64,000 nucleotides of DNA from Chitinophagales bacterium. GTDB lineage: Bacteria; Bacteroidota; Bacteroidia; Chitinophagales; JADJOU01. Positions within the stretch are counted from its first letter, which is position 1; the number at the start of each line of letters is the position of its first letter. Under the pieces are notes generated by a model. The model was not told the origin of the DNA. It did not search any database and worked only from the letters and a program-made list of their open reading frames with translations. The stretch covers positions 143,700 through 207,699 of the forward strand of contig JAEUUY010000006.1 in the NCBI GenBank assembly GCA_016787225.1. Direction: 5' to 3'. The translations under genes were made by a program, and so were the position numbers. Shown here in pieces: positions 36,882-47,800 of the stretch.

Positions 36882-38222
36882 ATGTTAAAAATCAAACCAC
36901 AAAACCCTAAAGGCGTTAGAGACTTTTTGCCCGAGGAAAATCGAAAACGCGAATACATCATTGGTGTCATGAGAAAACACTTTGAGTTATTTGGTTTTCA
37001 ATCAATCTATAATCCGGTATTTGAACGATTAGAAACCCTTCAAGGAAAATATGGCGAGGAAGGGGATAAACTGTTATTCAAAATTTTGAATTCAGGTGAA
37101 TATCTAGATGAAAAGGGATTAAAAATTTTAGAGACTAAGCCTATTCAGTTTGGAAAGCTTACCCAAGAAATCTCTTCCAAAGGCCTTCGCTATGACCATA
37201 CCGTTCCTCTTGCTCGTTTCGTATCTCAGTATCAGAATGATTTGACTTTTCCATTTAAGCGTTATGTGATAGGTCCTGTTTGGAGGGCGGATAGACCTCA
37301 AAAAGGTCGCTATCAAGAGTTTTTTCAATGCGATGCTGATATCGTCGGCTCCAAAGGACTGGTAGGCGATGTGGAAATGGCCTCTCTGTTCCTAACGGTA
37401 TTTCAAGAACTTAAGCTAAAAGTTGAAATAAGGATAAATAATAGAAAGATATACAATGGAATATGTGAGGAAATTGGTATAGAAGAAAGTAATATAACAT
37501 TGGTTTCGACCATTCTCGACAAATGGGATAAAATTGGAGAAGAAAAGGTAAAAGAAGAGTTAGCACAAATCATAGGTGAAGAAAAAACAAACAAGTTATT
37601 AAATATTCTGTCTGTTCAAACTCTTGACGAATTCAATTCAAAATTCAAAATTGAAAATTCAAAATTGACGGAAGGTCTCACCGAGCTCAAATATATTTTC
37701 ACACATGCGCAATCAGAAAACCTAAAATTCGACCTTAAACTACTCAGAGGATTAGACTATTATACTGGTACAGTTCTTGAGGTGGTTTCTGCAGAAATGG
37801 CTTATGGAAGCATCGGTGGTGGCGGTCGCTATGATAATTTAACGGAAATATTTGGTTTGCGAGACATATCGGGAATAGGAATTTCCTTTGGATTAGATAG
37901 AGTTTTTGATGTTATGACCGAACTGAAGAGATTTCCTGAAAATTCTGAAGCAAAAAAGACACTGATACTCAATTTGACAGAGGCAGCGACAAGCCAATAT
38001 TTTTCTTTACTAAGCGAAATTCGCGGCGCAGGTAAAATCGTAGATTTATATCCTAGTATAGCTAAAATGGATAAGCAACTCGCTTATGCAGACAAGGCTG
38101 GTTATACCTATGCTATTATTATTGGTGAAAACGAATTTAATAGCAAGCAAGTTACTATTAAGGATCTAGAACAACGCCTTCAGTCGACAGTAAATATCAA
38201 TCAAATACAGACTTATTTATAA
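36882..38222 (+). CDS. hisS: Histidyl-tRNA synthetase
   Basis: A class II aminoacyl-tRNA synthetase of 446 residues. Motif 1 is in NPKGVRDFLPEENRKREY. Motif 2 is in YVIGPVWRADRPQKGRYQEFFQCDADIVG, and HisA motifs RGLDYYTGTVLEV and GGGRYDNLTEIF follow. Motif 3 is GIGISFGLDRVFD. The anticodon-binding domain is the last ~95 residues. Between about residues 248 and 262 the coding sequence is a simple AT-rich repeat (NSKFKIENSKL), apparently a tolerated surface insertion. The long lid region (NILDKW, 205-260) is in line with the Bacteroidota type. Confidence 0.96.
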   Translation: MLKIKPQNPKGVRDFLPEENRKREYIIGVMRKHFELFGFQSIYNPVFERLETLQGKYGEEGDKLLFKILNSGEYLDEKGLKILETKPIQFGKLTQEISSKGLRYDHTVPLARFVSQYQNDLTFPFKRYVIGPVWRADRPQKGRYQEFFQCDADIVGSKGLVGDVEMASLFLTVFQELKLKVEIRINNRKIYNGICEEIGIEESNITLVSTILDKWDKIGEEKVKEELAQIIGEEKTNKLLNILSVQTLDEFNSKFKIENSKLTEGLTELKYIFTHAQSENLKFDLKLLRGLDYYTGTVLEVVSAEMAYGSIGGGGRYDNLTEIFGLRDISGIGISFGLDRVFDVMTELKRFPENSEAKKTLILNLTEAATSQYFSLLSEIRGAGKIVDLYPSIAKMDKQLAYADKAGYTYAIIIGENEFNSKQVTIKDLEQRLQSTVNINQIQTYL

Positions 38223-38312
38223 TCTAATGCCGTTTAGAATTCTGTAATAGTTCTCCTGATAGCTATCGGGACGCTACGCTCCAATGGACTAAACACAATT
38301 CACAACGGTATT

Positions 38313-38364
38313 TACCAATCTATGCATATAAAACACTAGGACTATTTAATATGTAAGATTGGTA
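38313..38364. repeat. TACC...GGTA palindromic element in the hisS-uvrD gap
   Basis: A 52-bp element with arms TACCAATCTATGCATAT and ATATGTAAGATTGGTA. It shares a central GGACTATTTA-type word with the element at 16952-17011. The complementarity extends outward (CAAC ... GTTG). A separate short palindrome GATAGCTATC lies at 38258-38267. Confidence 0.55.
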
Positions 38365-38461
38365 TAATGTTGGTAAAATCCATCCTAGACTAAATAGAGT
38401 TCAACTATTTTTACAAGTCAAATATTCAAAATTTAGAATTATAAATTCATAATTAATAATA

Positions 38462-40723
38462 GTGCACTATTTAGACGAACTTAACGAAATTCAACGACAG
38501 GCTGTGACGGAGTTTGAAGGCCCCGTAATGATCAATGCAGGACCTGGCTCAGGTAAGACCAGAGTATTGACGTATAGAATCGCCTTTATGATGGAACAAG
38601 GAGTCCAGCCATATAATATATTAGCATTAACCTTTACCAATAAGGCTAGTAAGGAAATGCGGGAGCGAATTGAGAAATTAATAGGTTCAGATGCGCGCAA
38701 TCTTTTTATGGGTACATTTCATAGTGTATTCGCGAGAATACTGAGAACCAAGGCCTCCATGCTAGGCTATACAAATAATTTTAGTATTTATGATTCGGAT
38801 GATACCAAGTCTGTAATCAAGGCTATTGTAAAGGAATTAGGATTGAATGAAGATTTGTACAAAGCTAATTATGTCTATAGTCGAATCTCCAATTTGAAAA
38901 ATAATCTTATCAATTATCGACTCTACGCAACTAGCGAAGACTTGATAGCAGAGGATGTAGAAGCCAATCGCCCACGAATGGGAGATGTGTTTCGACATTA
39001 TTCAGAGAAATGTTTTAAGAATAATGCGATGGATTTCGACGATTTGCAGTTGAAATTCTATGAACTAATTGTTCGTTTCCCAGAAGTGCTCTATGAATTT
39101 CAGCACAAGTTTCAGTTCATAATGGTGGATGAGTTTCAGGATACGAATTTCGCGCAATATTCAATTATCAAAAAGTTGGGGGATGTCTATCAAAATATTT
39201 GTGTTGTAGGAGACGATAGTCAGAGCATTTATGCGTTTCGCGGCGCGAGTATTGACAATATCTTGAGTTTTCAAAAAGACTATTCAGATACCAAAGTTTT
39301 TAAATTGGAACAAAATTATCGAAGCACACAAACCATCGTAGACGCTGCAAACAAGATTATTAAGCACAATCAGCATCAGCTAGAAAAAACAATATGGACA
39401 TCGAATAGCCAAGGAGAAAAAATAAAACTACTTAAAACGTTTTCCGACAATGATGAAGGCAAGCAAATAGTAGATGATATATTTCATCTCTGTATGACCA
39501 AGCAAATTTCCTATGCGGATGTGGCTATTCTCTATCGCACCAACTCTCAATCACGCTCTTTTGAAGAAGCATTGCGTAGAAAAAATATTCCTTATATTAT
39601 TTATGGCGGTATTTCGTTTTATCAGCGAAAAGAGGTCAAAGATTTAATAGCATATTTAAAACTCATTGTCAATCCATATGATGAAGAGGCACTAAAACGT
39701 GTTATCAATTATCCATTAAGAGGTATAGGAGACACTAGTTTTCAAAAAATGGTGGTTTATGCCTCTGGTAATAACATGAAGATATGGGATGTCATAGAAA
39801 ATATAAGTGAAAATAAGGTGGTTACAGGTCGCACGGCCGAAGCTATAGAAAAGTTTTATACTATGATTCGAGCGCAACAAGTGCAAAGTGAACGGAACGC
39901 GCATGAAGTAGCTACAGAAATTGCAAAACAATCCGGATTATTAGGAGAACTCTATGCAGATAAGTCAGTAGAAGGCGTGAGTCGATACGAGAATTTACAG
40001 GAGCTATTGAATTCTATAAAAGAATTTGTCGAAAATGATGAAGTAATAGAAAATGAAGAAATGGCAACCGATAAGTCGCTGGGATCATTTTTACAATCCG
40101 TTACCTTACTTACAGATAAAGACACACAGACTGAAGATAAGCCCTCTGTTAAATTGATGACCATCCATGCTTCAAAGGGTCTGGAATTTAAGGCGGTATA
40201 TTTAGTAGGTTTAGAGGAAAATTTATTTCCTTCTCAGCGTTCGAGCTATACCTTAGAGGACTTAGAAGAAGAGCGCAGGCTGTTTTATGTTGCTGTGACA
40301 CGCGCAGAGTCGCATTTAATGCTAAGTTTTGCGACGAGTCGGTATAAATTTGGTCAAATTAACCCAAGTGAACCAAGTCGATTTTTAAAAGAACTTCCCT
40401 CGGAAATAATAGACTTTAAAGGAGCGCCTAACCCTGAACTAGATCAAAATCCATTTGCGAAAAAAACATTGCAATACCAACCTAATTCCTTGGTCAAGAC
40501 AATAAGACAGGTTAATTTAGCATCTGCAGTAGATGCTAAAAACTTCGTAGCAGATAGTCCAGACAAACTCATAGCAGGGATGGAAATTTTACATATTCAA
40601 TTTGGCAACGGAAAAATCACAGAAATTTCAGGAGATGGAGACAAGAAAATAGCCACGATTGATTTCAATGGCAATATAAAGAAGATAATGCTAAAATATG
40701 CAAAAGTACAGATAGTGAGTTGA
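38462..40723 (+). CDS. UvrD/PcrA-type ATP-dependent DNA helicase
   Basis: A 753-residue superfamily 1 3'-5' helicase acting in repair and removal of RecA or transcription complexes. All motifs are present: Q motif LNEIQRQAV, Walker A AGPGSGKTRVL, VDEFQDTN, GDDSQSIYAFRGA, EQNYRSTQ, TIHASKGLEFKAVYLVG and RRLFYVAVTRA. The C-terminal region ends in a small Tudor-like segment (MEILHIQFGNGKITEISGDG), the RNA-polymerase-interacting domain in PcrA/UvrD. The start is GTG 38462. It is followed by the LOG gene. Whether it is best called PcrA or UvrD cannot be decided. Confidence 0.95.
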   Translation: MHYLDELNEIQRQAVTEFEGPVMINAGPGSGKTRVLTYRIAFMMEQGVQPYNILALTFTNKASKEMRERIEKLIGSDARNLFMGTFHSVFARILRTKASMLGYTNNFSIYDSDDTKSVIKAIVKELGLNEDLYKANYVYSRISNLKNNLINYRLYATSEDLIAEDVEANRPRMGDVFRHYSEKCFKNNAMDFDDLQLKFYELIVRFPEVLYEFQHKFQFIMVDEFQDTNFAQYSIIKKLGDVYQNICVVGDDSQSIYAFRGASIDNILSFQKDYSDTKVFKLEQNYRSTQTIVDAANKIIKHNQHQLEKTIWTSNSQGEKIKLLKTFSDNDEGKQIVDDIFHLCMTKQISYADVAILYRTNSQSRSFEEALRRKNIPYIIYGGISFYQRKEVKDLIAYLKLIVNPYDEEALKRVINYPLRGIGDTSFQKMVVYASGNNMKIWDVIENISENKVVTGRTAEAIEKFYTMIRAQQVQSERNAHEVATEIAKQSGLLGELYADKSVEGVSRYENLQELLNSIKEFVENDEVIENEEMATDKSLGSFLQSVTLLTDKDTQTEDKPSVKLMTIHASKGLEFKAVYLVGLEENLFPSQRSSYTLEDLEEERRLFYVAVTRAESHLMLSFATSRYKFGQINPSEPSRFLKELPSEIIDFKGAPNPELDQNPFAKKTLQYQPNSLVKTIRQVNLASAVDAKNFVADSPDKLIAGMEILHIQFGNGKITEISGDGDKKIATIDFNGNIKKIMLKYAKVQIVS

Positions 40724-40805
40724 CTTTAGTAATTAACAGTCATTCGTGACGCAGCGTAGAGTAGTTCAGGAATCTAAGTAAAACTAAGTTTAAATAATAC
40801 AAACA

Positions 40806-41477
40806 ATGGAAAAGAATTGGAGTGAAGTTAAAGCAGAATCATCATGGTTGATGTTCAAGATCATGAGCGAATTTGTGGAAGGATTTGAGAAAATGCCCAA
40901 GATAGGGCCTTGCATCTCTATCTTTGGGAGTGCACGTACTAAGCCTGATGAACCCTATTATGAGAAGGCGGAGCGAATGGCCATGAAATTAGTTCACGAG
41001 GGATTTGGCATTATTACAGGAGGAGGGCCGGGGATTATGGAGGCTGCAAATAAAGGCGCTCAGGCCGCTGGAGGAAAATCGGTAGGTCTCAATATAGTTT
41101 TACCGCATGAGCAGAAACCCAACGAATATATTGATATCGATAAGTCATTTGATTATAATTTCTTTTTTGTACGTAAGGTTATGTTTGTAAAATACGCACA
41201 AGCGTTTATCATTTTTCCAGGGGGATTTGGCACTATGGATGAATTGTTTGAAGTACTGACCTTAGTGCAAACTAATAAAATTGATAAAATACCAATTGTT
41301 TTATACGGAAGTGACTTTTGGGGTGGCTTAAAAGAATGGATTATTCAAACCATGAAAGAGTTTCAATATATATCCGATGGAGATGAAAACTTTCTAGAAA
41401 TTGTCGATACTACCGATGAGGCGATGGCAGTAGTACGAAAGTTTTATGCGCACGAAAGTTTAAGACCGAATTTCTAG
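40806..41477 (+). CDS. LOG family (TIGR00730-type) nucleotide-processing protein
   Basis: A 223-residue protein of the LOG (lonely guy) Rossmann family, many of which are cytokinin riboside 5'-monophosphate phosphoribohydrolases or nucleotide 5'-monophosphate nucleosidases. Hallmarks: ISIFGSARTKPDEP, GFGIITGGGPGIMEAANKGA, and PGGFGTMDELFEVLT. The N-terminal helix (MEKNWSEVKAESSWLMFKIMSEFVEGFEKMP) matches the Bacteroidota subgroup. Its 3' end overlaps the convergent GSCFA gene by 18 bp. Confidence 0.9.
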   Translation: MEKNWSEVKAESSWLMFKIMSEFVEGFEKMPKIGPCISIFGSARTKPDEPYYEKAERMAMKLVHEGFGIITGGGPGIMEAANKGAQAAGGKSVGLNIVLPHEQKPNEYIDIDKSFDYNFFFVRKVMFVKYAQAFIIFPGGFGTMDELFEVLTLVQTNKIDKIPIVLYGSDFWGGLKEWIIQTMKEFQYISDGDENFLEIVDTTDEAMAVVRKFYAHESLRPNF

Positions 41478-42491
41478 ATTTTTTAATTCATTCTCAAAGT
41501 ATTCTTGTTCTTTTGTAAAATTTATATGAGGATTAGACTTCATATATTCAAATATTTTAGCTATATAGGATTTTAAAAAATTTATGTGTTCTACTGTGCC
41601 GCCATGTTTTGCTCTATGATTCATTGCAAGGTGTAGTTGATGAAATTTGTCCATATCTTCGTATGAATTTGAATCTATACATAAGTTTTTAAAATAGTCA
41701 AATACAATATTAGTTGCCAAGTAGTTTGGGTGAGCAAAATCTATGTCAAAAAATCGGTAGTCTCTTAATACATCTATTACAATTTCATAGGAAGGGAAAT
41801 AATAGATTTCAGGGTGTTTTTGGGTAATTAGATTAATCGCTTCTATCAATCGTGCCTTGCTGCGATTATTTTCTATCACACCATCTCTTAAATGTCTTAC
41901 TGGACTTATAGTTAATGTCAGCTTAATGCCTGGATTAATTTTTAGCAATAAGTCATATATATTTTCTAGGCTTTTTAAAATATCGTTTATTGGTAACAAA
42001 GTTTTTCGAAAATCATTCTGTGGTGCTTTGTGACAATTGGCTACCCAAATATTCTCATCGTTATGAAAATATGAGAAGGCACTTCCTAAAGTAATAATTA
42101 CATGTTGTGCTTGAGATAAGAAGGTTTCACTTTTAATAATTGAATTATTAATACTCTTCAGCGCGGTTTGAGCAGATAAATTAGAAAAATTGGTGTGATG
42201 ATTCCAACTGCCATATAGATCATGATAAAGAAAAAGGTCTTCCAAGCGGTATTTTTTTTTGTTGTAAATTTCTGAAAAACATCGTTCAATAGACAAAATG
42301 TCAAATAAAATGCCATATGGATTCGACATAACAGAGAATTTCCGCTGGGACAATAAAGCAAAAATGTTTTCAGAAAAACAAGATCCTATAAGGAAAATAG
42401 AGTCTTTTAAACCAATCTTATGCGTTGAATGTGAAAAGTTTGGGTCAAGGTATAACTTAAAATTAGACACTGTGCAATTTATTTTATACAA
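41460..42491 (-). CDS. GSCFA family protein
   Basis: A 343-residue protein with the GSCFA hallmark: the sequence FLIGSCFSENIFALL near residue 32, then SNPYGILFDI and VITLGSAFSYFHND. KLTLTISPVRHLRDG and YYFPSYEIVIDVLRDYRFFDIDFAHPN follow. The distribution of Ser, Asp and His resembles SGNH hydrolases (GSCF near the nucleophile position, DxxH-like DFAHP), so an esterase is possible. No signal peptide. The frame begins with TTG; a GTG eight codons in (42470) is an alternative start. It is convergent with the LOG gene and diverges from the barrel gene at 42554. Confidence 0.88.
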   Translation of the reverse strand: MYKINCTVSNFKLYLDPNFSHSTHKIGLKDSIFLIGSCFSENIFALLSQRKFSVMSNPYGILFDILSIERCFSEIYNKKKYRLEDLFLYHDLYGSWNHHTNFSNLSAQTALKSINNSIIKSETFLSQAQHVIITLGSAFSYFHNDENIWVANCHKAPQNDFRKTLLPINDILKSLENIYDLLLKINPGIKLTLTISPVRHLRDGVIENNRSKARLIEAINLITQKHPEIYYFPSYEIVIDVLRDYRFFDIDFAHPNYLATNIVFDYFKNLCIDSNSYEDMDKFHQLHLAMNHRAKHGGTVEHINFLKSYIAKIFEYMKSNPHINFTKEQEYFENELKNLEIRS

Positions 42492-42506
42492 TATTAATAA
42501 ATTCTA

Positions 42507-42514
42507 TATCTTTG
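42507..42514 (+). promoter_or_regulatory. -7 element upstream of the beta-barrel gene
   Basis: TATCTTTG, an exact match to TAnnTTTG, 39 bp before the ATG. The leader that follows is a CTAAAATC-type simple repeat. No TTTG is found at -33. Confidence 0.4.
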
Positions 42515-42553
42515 CCATAGTTCTAAAATCTTAAAATTCTAAAATCTAAATTT

Positions 42554-43255
42554 ATGAATAAACTATTAAAATTGTCTATGGTTGCTGGTTTTGCAGCATA
42601 TTCTATCTTTGTCCAGGCTCAAGACAATCCCACATCTTTGAAGAACATATCAGATAAGGATGCTGTGTCGGTAACTAAGAAACTGAATATGCGCATATAT
42701 GGTGGCCCTTCTATGGATTTTATGTACGAAGGTGAACACTCTGTAATGAAAGGTGGTCGATTCGGCATGAATGGAGGCTTCGAGGTTAATAAAACTTTTT
42801 CGAAAAGAGCGTATGGTATTATAGGCATTGGAATCACATCTGGAGGCTTTGAAAGATGGATAAATGATGATCCTTCTGTTAAAAGTAAAACTTCCTTTGA
42901 TCAAATAACGGCATTAGAGGTTCCAATAGGGTTAGGTTTTAATTTAGGAAAAGAGTCTCCAAGAGGGTTTTTTACAAACTTCACCTTAATCAATAGCGTT
43001 ACATTAAGATCGGAGTCAAACTTCACCATTGTCCCTTTTGGAAGTTTCGCTGCTAGTTCTAATCAAGTGAACAATACCTTTGACAATTTTAACTTAGGCG
43101 CTAGAGCAGAATTTGGTATCAAAACTAAGTTTGAAGGAAATAGCTATGCTGCCTTCAGTTTAGCACCAAGAGCGATGTTTTACAATAGATTCTCAACTAA
43201 TACTAAGCAATTTACAGGCCTAAGCATAGCAGCACTTATGAGCTTCTACTTTTAA
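42554..43255 (+). CDS. Outer-membrane beta-barrel protein
   Basis: A 233-residue exported protein. The signal peptide (KLSMVAGFAAYSIFVQAQ) is followed by a short helix (NPTSLKNISDKDAVSVTKK) and about eight strands of a PorT/OmpW-like barrel (LNMRIYGGPSMDFMYEG, YGIIGIGITSGGFERW, FTLINSVTLRSESNF). It ends in aromatic MSFYF, the usual C-terminal recognition signature. No function assigned. A strong terminator follows, making this a monocistronic unit. Confidence 0.8.
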   Translation: MNKLLKLSMVAGFAAYSIFVQAQDNPTSLKNISDKDAVSVTKKLNMRIYGGPSMDFMYEGEHSVMKGGRFGMNGGFEVNKTFSKRAYGIIGIGITSGGFERWINDDPSVKSKTSFDQITALEVPIGLGFNLGKESPRGFFTNFTLINSVTLRSESNFTIVPFGSFAASSNQVNNTFDNFNLGARAEFGIKTKFEGNSYAAFSLAPRAMFYNRFSTNTKQFTGLSIAALMSFYF

Positions 43256-43278
43256 TTAATTATAACATTAAATTATAG

Positions 43279-43307
43279 AGTCGGCTTTTTGGCCGACTTT
43301 TTTTTTC
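43279..43307 (+). terminator. Rho-independent terminator
   Basis: AGTCGGC / GCCGACT stem with a short T-rich loop, followed by an uninterrupted T-tract, 24 bp after the barrel gene stop. Confidence 0.9.
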
Positions 43308-43326
43308 ATTAGTCAAAATTTCTACA

Positions 43327-44613
43327 GTGAAGAGACCACTAGCTTTAGCATCCGATTTTTTTCAAGAAAGGCGAAATCAGTTTTTAAAAAACCTAAAACC
43401 AAACTCAATTGCTATCTTTCATTCAGGAGATATCTTTCATAAATCTGCAGACGCTAATTTTTCTTTTTTTCAAAACCCAGATACGTTTTATCTATCTGGC
43501 ATAGACCAGGAAGAAACCATTTTAGTTTTATTTCCAGATGCACCTAACCCCTTATGGAAAGAGGTGTTGTTTATACGTGAAACGAGCGAATATATCAAAG
43601 TTTGGGAAGGATTTAAATATACTTTAGAAGAAGCTAAGACTATCTCGGGTATTGCGAATGTCAATTGGAATAAGAGTGCTGATAGTTTGCTTAAAACAAT
43701 GATGCATTATGCAGAGCACATCTATGTAAACCTGAATGAGCACGATAGAGCAAGTTATGATGGAGATTATATGGATTTGCGAAAGTTGAGAGGTATTCAA
43801 CGAGATTTTCCAGCACATAAATATGAGCGAAGTGCTCCTATTCTGGGTAGATTGCGAATGGCAAAAACCAAGGAAGAAATAGATGTCATGCAAAAAGCGG
43901 CGGATATTACCACAGAGACATTTGTAAAACTTTTAAAAGAAATAAAGAATTTCAAATCGGAACACGAAGTGGAGGCGTTTATTTTGTATGAGTTTCATAA
44001 GAATCAGGCGATTCAAGCATACAATGCCATTATTGCTGGTGGTCAGAACTCATGCATTTTACATTATAATGACAACAATAGGCCATTAATCAAAGGAGAA
44101 ATATTGTTGATGGATTTTGGTTGTTCGTATTCAAACTATGCTTCAGATTTATCTAGAACGATTCCTATAGGAGGCAAGTTTTCTGCACGTCAAAAACAAA
44201 TTTACAATGCTACCCTAGATGTTTTTAAGGCTGCCAAAGAAATCGCAAACACTAGCCTTAGCCTCATGGAATGGAATAATGAAGGCAAGAAAATAATGGA
44301 GCAAAAATTGATTGAAATAGGCTTGTTAGATAAAGTCGATGTTAAAAATCAAGATCCAAACAATCCGCTTTATAAAAAGTATTTTCCTCATGGATTGGGT
44401 CACTATTTAGGTTTAGATGTACATGATGTGGGAAATCATTATATAAAAATGCCGGAAAACGCAGTGATAACCAATGAGCCTGGTATATATATTTGGGATG
44501 AAAATTTGGGAGTTAGAATAGAGAATGATTTAGTTATTACCTCAAATAGTGTTTTAGATCTCATGCAAAATTGCCCAATAGAGGTAGAAGAAATAGAGGA
44601 TTTAATGAGCTAA
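43327..44613 (+). CDS. pepP: Xaa-Pro aminopeptidase (aminopeptidase P)
   Basis: A 428-residue M24 metallopeptidase removing N-terminal residues preceding proline. The N-terminal creatinase-like domain (FFQERRNQFLKNLKPNSIAIFHSG) is followed by the pita-bread domain. Metal ligands are visible as MDFGCSYSNYASDLSRT (two Asp), FPHGLGHYLGLDVHD (His), TNEPGIYIW (Glu) and VRIENDLVIT (Glu). The start is GTG 43327; ATG is not available nearby. It heads a tight group with the small membrane protein and mfd. Confidence 0.94.
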   Translation: MKRPLALASDFFQERRNQFLKNLKPNSIAIFHSGDIFHKSADANFSFFQNPDTFYLSGIDQEETILVLFPDAPNPLWKEVLFIRETSEYIKVWEGFKYTLEEAKTISGIANVNWNKSADSLLKTMMHYAEHIYVNLNEHDRASYDGDYMDLRKLRGIQRDFPAHKYERSAPILGRLRMAKTKEEIDVMQKAADITTETFVKLLKEIKNFKSEHEVEAFILYEFHKNQAIQAYNAIIAGGQNSCILHYNDNNRPLIKGEILLMDFGCSYSNYASDLSRTIPIGGKFSARQKQIYNATLDVFKAAKEIANTSLSLMEWNNEGKKIMEQKLIEIGLLDKVDVKNQDPNNPLYKKYFPHGLGHYLGLDVHDVGNHYIKMPENAVITNEPGIYIWDENLGVRIENDLVITSNSVLDLMQNCPIEVEEIEDLMS

Positions 44614-44617
44614 GTTT

Positions 44618-44830
44618 ATGTTTAAAAGAATATTAGCTGGTTTGTTTTTCATAGTTAATTTAAGTAACGCACCCAAGGCCATTGGTAATCTCAATAAAGG
44701 TTTGGCTAGTCAAGATTATTATGCAAGTGGGAGGGGATTCACCTATTTTATTAGCTGGCTTATTTTTTTCGGTTTGATAATTTGGTTATGGAAAAGTGGT
44801 GGCAAACAAAGAGAGAGTAACTCTGAATAA
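44618..44830 (+). CDS. Small membrane protein
   Basis: A 70-residue protein with two hydrophobic stretches, the N-terminal RILAGLFFIVNLSN and the central FISWLIFFGLIIWLW. A basic tail KSGGKQRESNSE follows. It lies 4 bp after pepP and 2 bp before mfd, in the same direction, so it is almost certainly translated as part of that transcript. I do not recognise a family. Confidence 0.72.
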   Translation: MFKRILAGLFFIVNLSNAPKAIGNLNKGLASQDYYASGRGFTYFISWLIFFGLIIWLWKSGGKQRESNSE

Positions 44831-44832
44831 TT

Positions 44833-47800
44833 ATGCAAAATTTAATTTCCCAGTATAACCTAGACTCAAGGATTGATTTACTGGGAAAGGCGGAACTTAA
44901 TTTGTCAAAAACATCTTTTGATGCATTAGTCTATTATCATACAATAAAGAAAAATAAAGGTAGACACTTGTTTTTCTTGAATACAGAAGAAGATGCAAAA
45001 AACTTATTACATGATTTACAGTGCTTAAATGTCGAGTGCGAGTGTGTTTTATTAGAGCCGTCCTTTACGATAAAAAATAATCACCTAGAACCAACTAGAC
45101 ATAAGCAAATTTTGAGGCAACGAGCTTTTGAGTCTTTTAGACAGCTTCCTGAAATCGTTTTGATAGCTTATCCTTTATCCCTTATAGAGAATACACTCAT
45201 CTGTTCCTCGCAAGATTTAAGACGGCAAGTTAAAACTGGACAAGAAATAAAGCTTTCTGACTGGATACATTTTTTAGAAGAACTAGAGTATGAGCGAACC
45301 AATTATGTTTATGAATACGGACAATATGCTATTCGGGGAAATATTATAGACATATATTCTTTTGCTCATCAGCATCCATTGAGGATAGAACTTTTCGATA
45401 TAGCCATCGAAGAAATCAGAGAATTTGATATAGAGTCACAGCAATCTATTTTATTGAGAAAAGAAGCTGTCATCTCTCCCTCTCCTTCTTTCATCGCTCG
45501 CAATCGCAAGACAGAAAAGATTCACCCCTTTCACCTCATCAGGAAGGAGGATACTATATGGGTAGAACAGTTTTTTTATCAAAAACTAACCCGAGAGCTG
45601 GAGTCAATAAAAGCCCTAGACTCTGTCGATTTTAATGAAATAATAATTGAATCTCAAATCCCCAATATTCATAGCCAACCTCAAGTCTTTTCCTTGATTC
45701 ACCCTGAAGATCTATTAAAAAATACAGTTCAACCCACGCCTATAATTCATAAGAATTTTAACAAACTACATCAAACACTCAGTGAATTAAAGAATGGCGG
45801 ATATCAAATTTATATTCAATCAGAAGATGAAAATCAGCATGACCGTTATCGCGCAATCTTTCATGATTTGGGTGAAAGTATTCCATTCATGGAATTAAAC
45901 CATGAGTTATCGAAAGGGTTTGTAGATACTACCCAGAAAGTAGCTGTTTTCACAACGCATGAAATATTTGCTCGCAGAATGAGGGATTCATTGTCTACAC
46001 AAACGAATATATCGGCACAAGCACAACTCTTAAAATCAATTAAAGAATTAGTTCCAGGAGATTATGTAACTCATATCGATCATGGAGTAGGTAGATTTTC
46101 TGGTTTGGAGAAATTAGAAGTAGGAGGGCATATTCAAGAAGCGGTTCGGCTCATCTATGCCAATAATGATATTCTCTATGTTCATATCAATTCGATACAT
46201 AAAATTAGTAAATACGTTGGCAAAGAAGGTAGCGAGCCTAGAATGCATCGTTTGGGAAGCGATACTTGGGAAAATACCAAGCGCAAGACCAAGAAAAAAA
46301 TAAAAGATATAGCCGAAGATTTAATTAAGCTGTATGCTAAAAGAAAAGCCAGTAAAGGCTTTGCCTTTTCTCCAGACACGTATCTGCAACTAGAGTTAGA
46401 GTCATCATTCGAATATGAAGACACGCCTGATCAGGCACAAGCTACTCTAGATGTGAAGACAGATATGGAAAAGGAGATTCCTATGGATAGACTTATTTGT
46501 GGGGATGTGGGATTTGGGAAAACAGAGGTAGCTATCCGTGCAGCATTTAAGGCAGTCGCAGATTCTAAACAAGTGGCAGTATTGGTTCCCACTACTCTAC
46601 TTGCTTTTCAGCATTATCATACCTTCAAAAGACGATTAGAAAACTTACCGTGTAATATTGAATTTATCAATAGATTCAAAACCACTAAGGAGAAAAATGA
46701 GATTCTCAAAAGACTAGAGCTAGGTCAGGTAGATATTTTAATAGGAACACATGCTATCGTGGGTAAAAATGTAAAATTTAAAGACCTAGGATTGCTAATT
46801 ATAGACGAGGAACAGAAATTCGGAGTACAGGTCAAGGAAAAATTAAAGGAACTAAAGCTCAATGTAGATACCCTCACTTTAACTGCTACCCCTATCCCGA
46901 GAACCCTTCAATTTTCATTATTAGGAGCTAGAGACTATAGTTTGATTCAAACTCCTCCCCCTAATCGTCAATCTGTTTATACTGAGCAAACCGTTTTAGA
47001 TCCAGAATACCTCAAAGAAATAATTCAGAATGAGGTAGGACGAGGTGGACAGGTTTTTTTTGTGCATAATAAGGTCAAAGACTTATTTCAAATGAAGGAA
47101 ATGCTTCAGACGATATTACCTAATCTAGATATAGCTCTTGCGCATGGTCAGTTAGAAGGAGAAGTTATAGAGCAAACAATAATGGACTTTATAGAGAAAA
47201 AGTATGATGTATTGCTCAGCACGAATATTATAGAATCAGGAATTGATATATCTAATGTGAATACCATTATCATCAATAATGCACATCAATTTGGGTTGAG
47301 CGACCTGCATCAGTTGAGAGGACGAGTGGGGAGAAGTGATCGCAAAGCTTATTGTTATCTTTTATCACCACCATACAGTACCTTAACTAGTGATGCCAAG
47401 CAACGATTAAACGCAATGGAACAAAATGCAGAATTGGGTTCTGGATTTCAGATAGCTATGCGAGACTTAGATTTGAGAGGAGCTGGAAACCTACTGGGAG
47501 GAGAGCAATCTGGCTTTATATCAGATATTGGCTATGATACATTTATGAAAATACTGGATGAAGCTATCACAGAACTTAAAGAAGTCGATTACAAAGATCT
47601 TTATACTGATGAGAAAAAGGAAAAAATATATGTCAAGGAATGCCAAATAGAAACAGATTATGATATGTATATACCAGATAAGTACATCACAGGATCGCAA
47701 GAAAGACTGAATGTATACACTGAACTTAATCAGATAAAAACAGAAAAGGAGTTAGTCAACTACCTAGCAAAACTAAAAGACATATACGGAAAACTACCAT

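Noticed and set aside
42298..42534. A 78-codon plus-strand ORF opposite the GSCFA gene start
   Set aside because: It overlaps the conserved GSCF region of the other strand and has no protein features.
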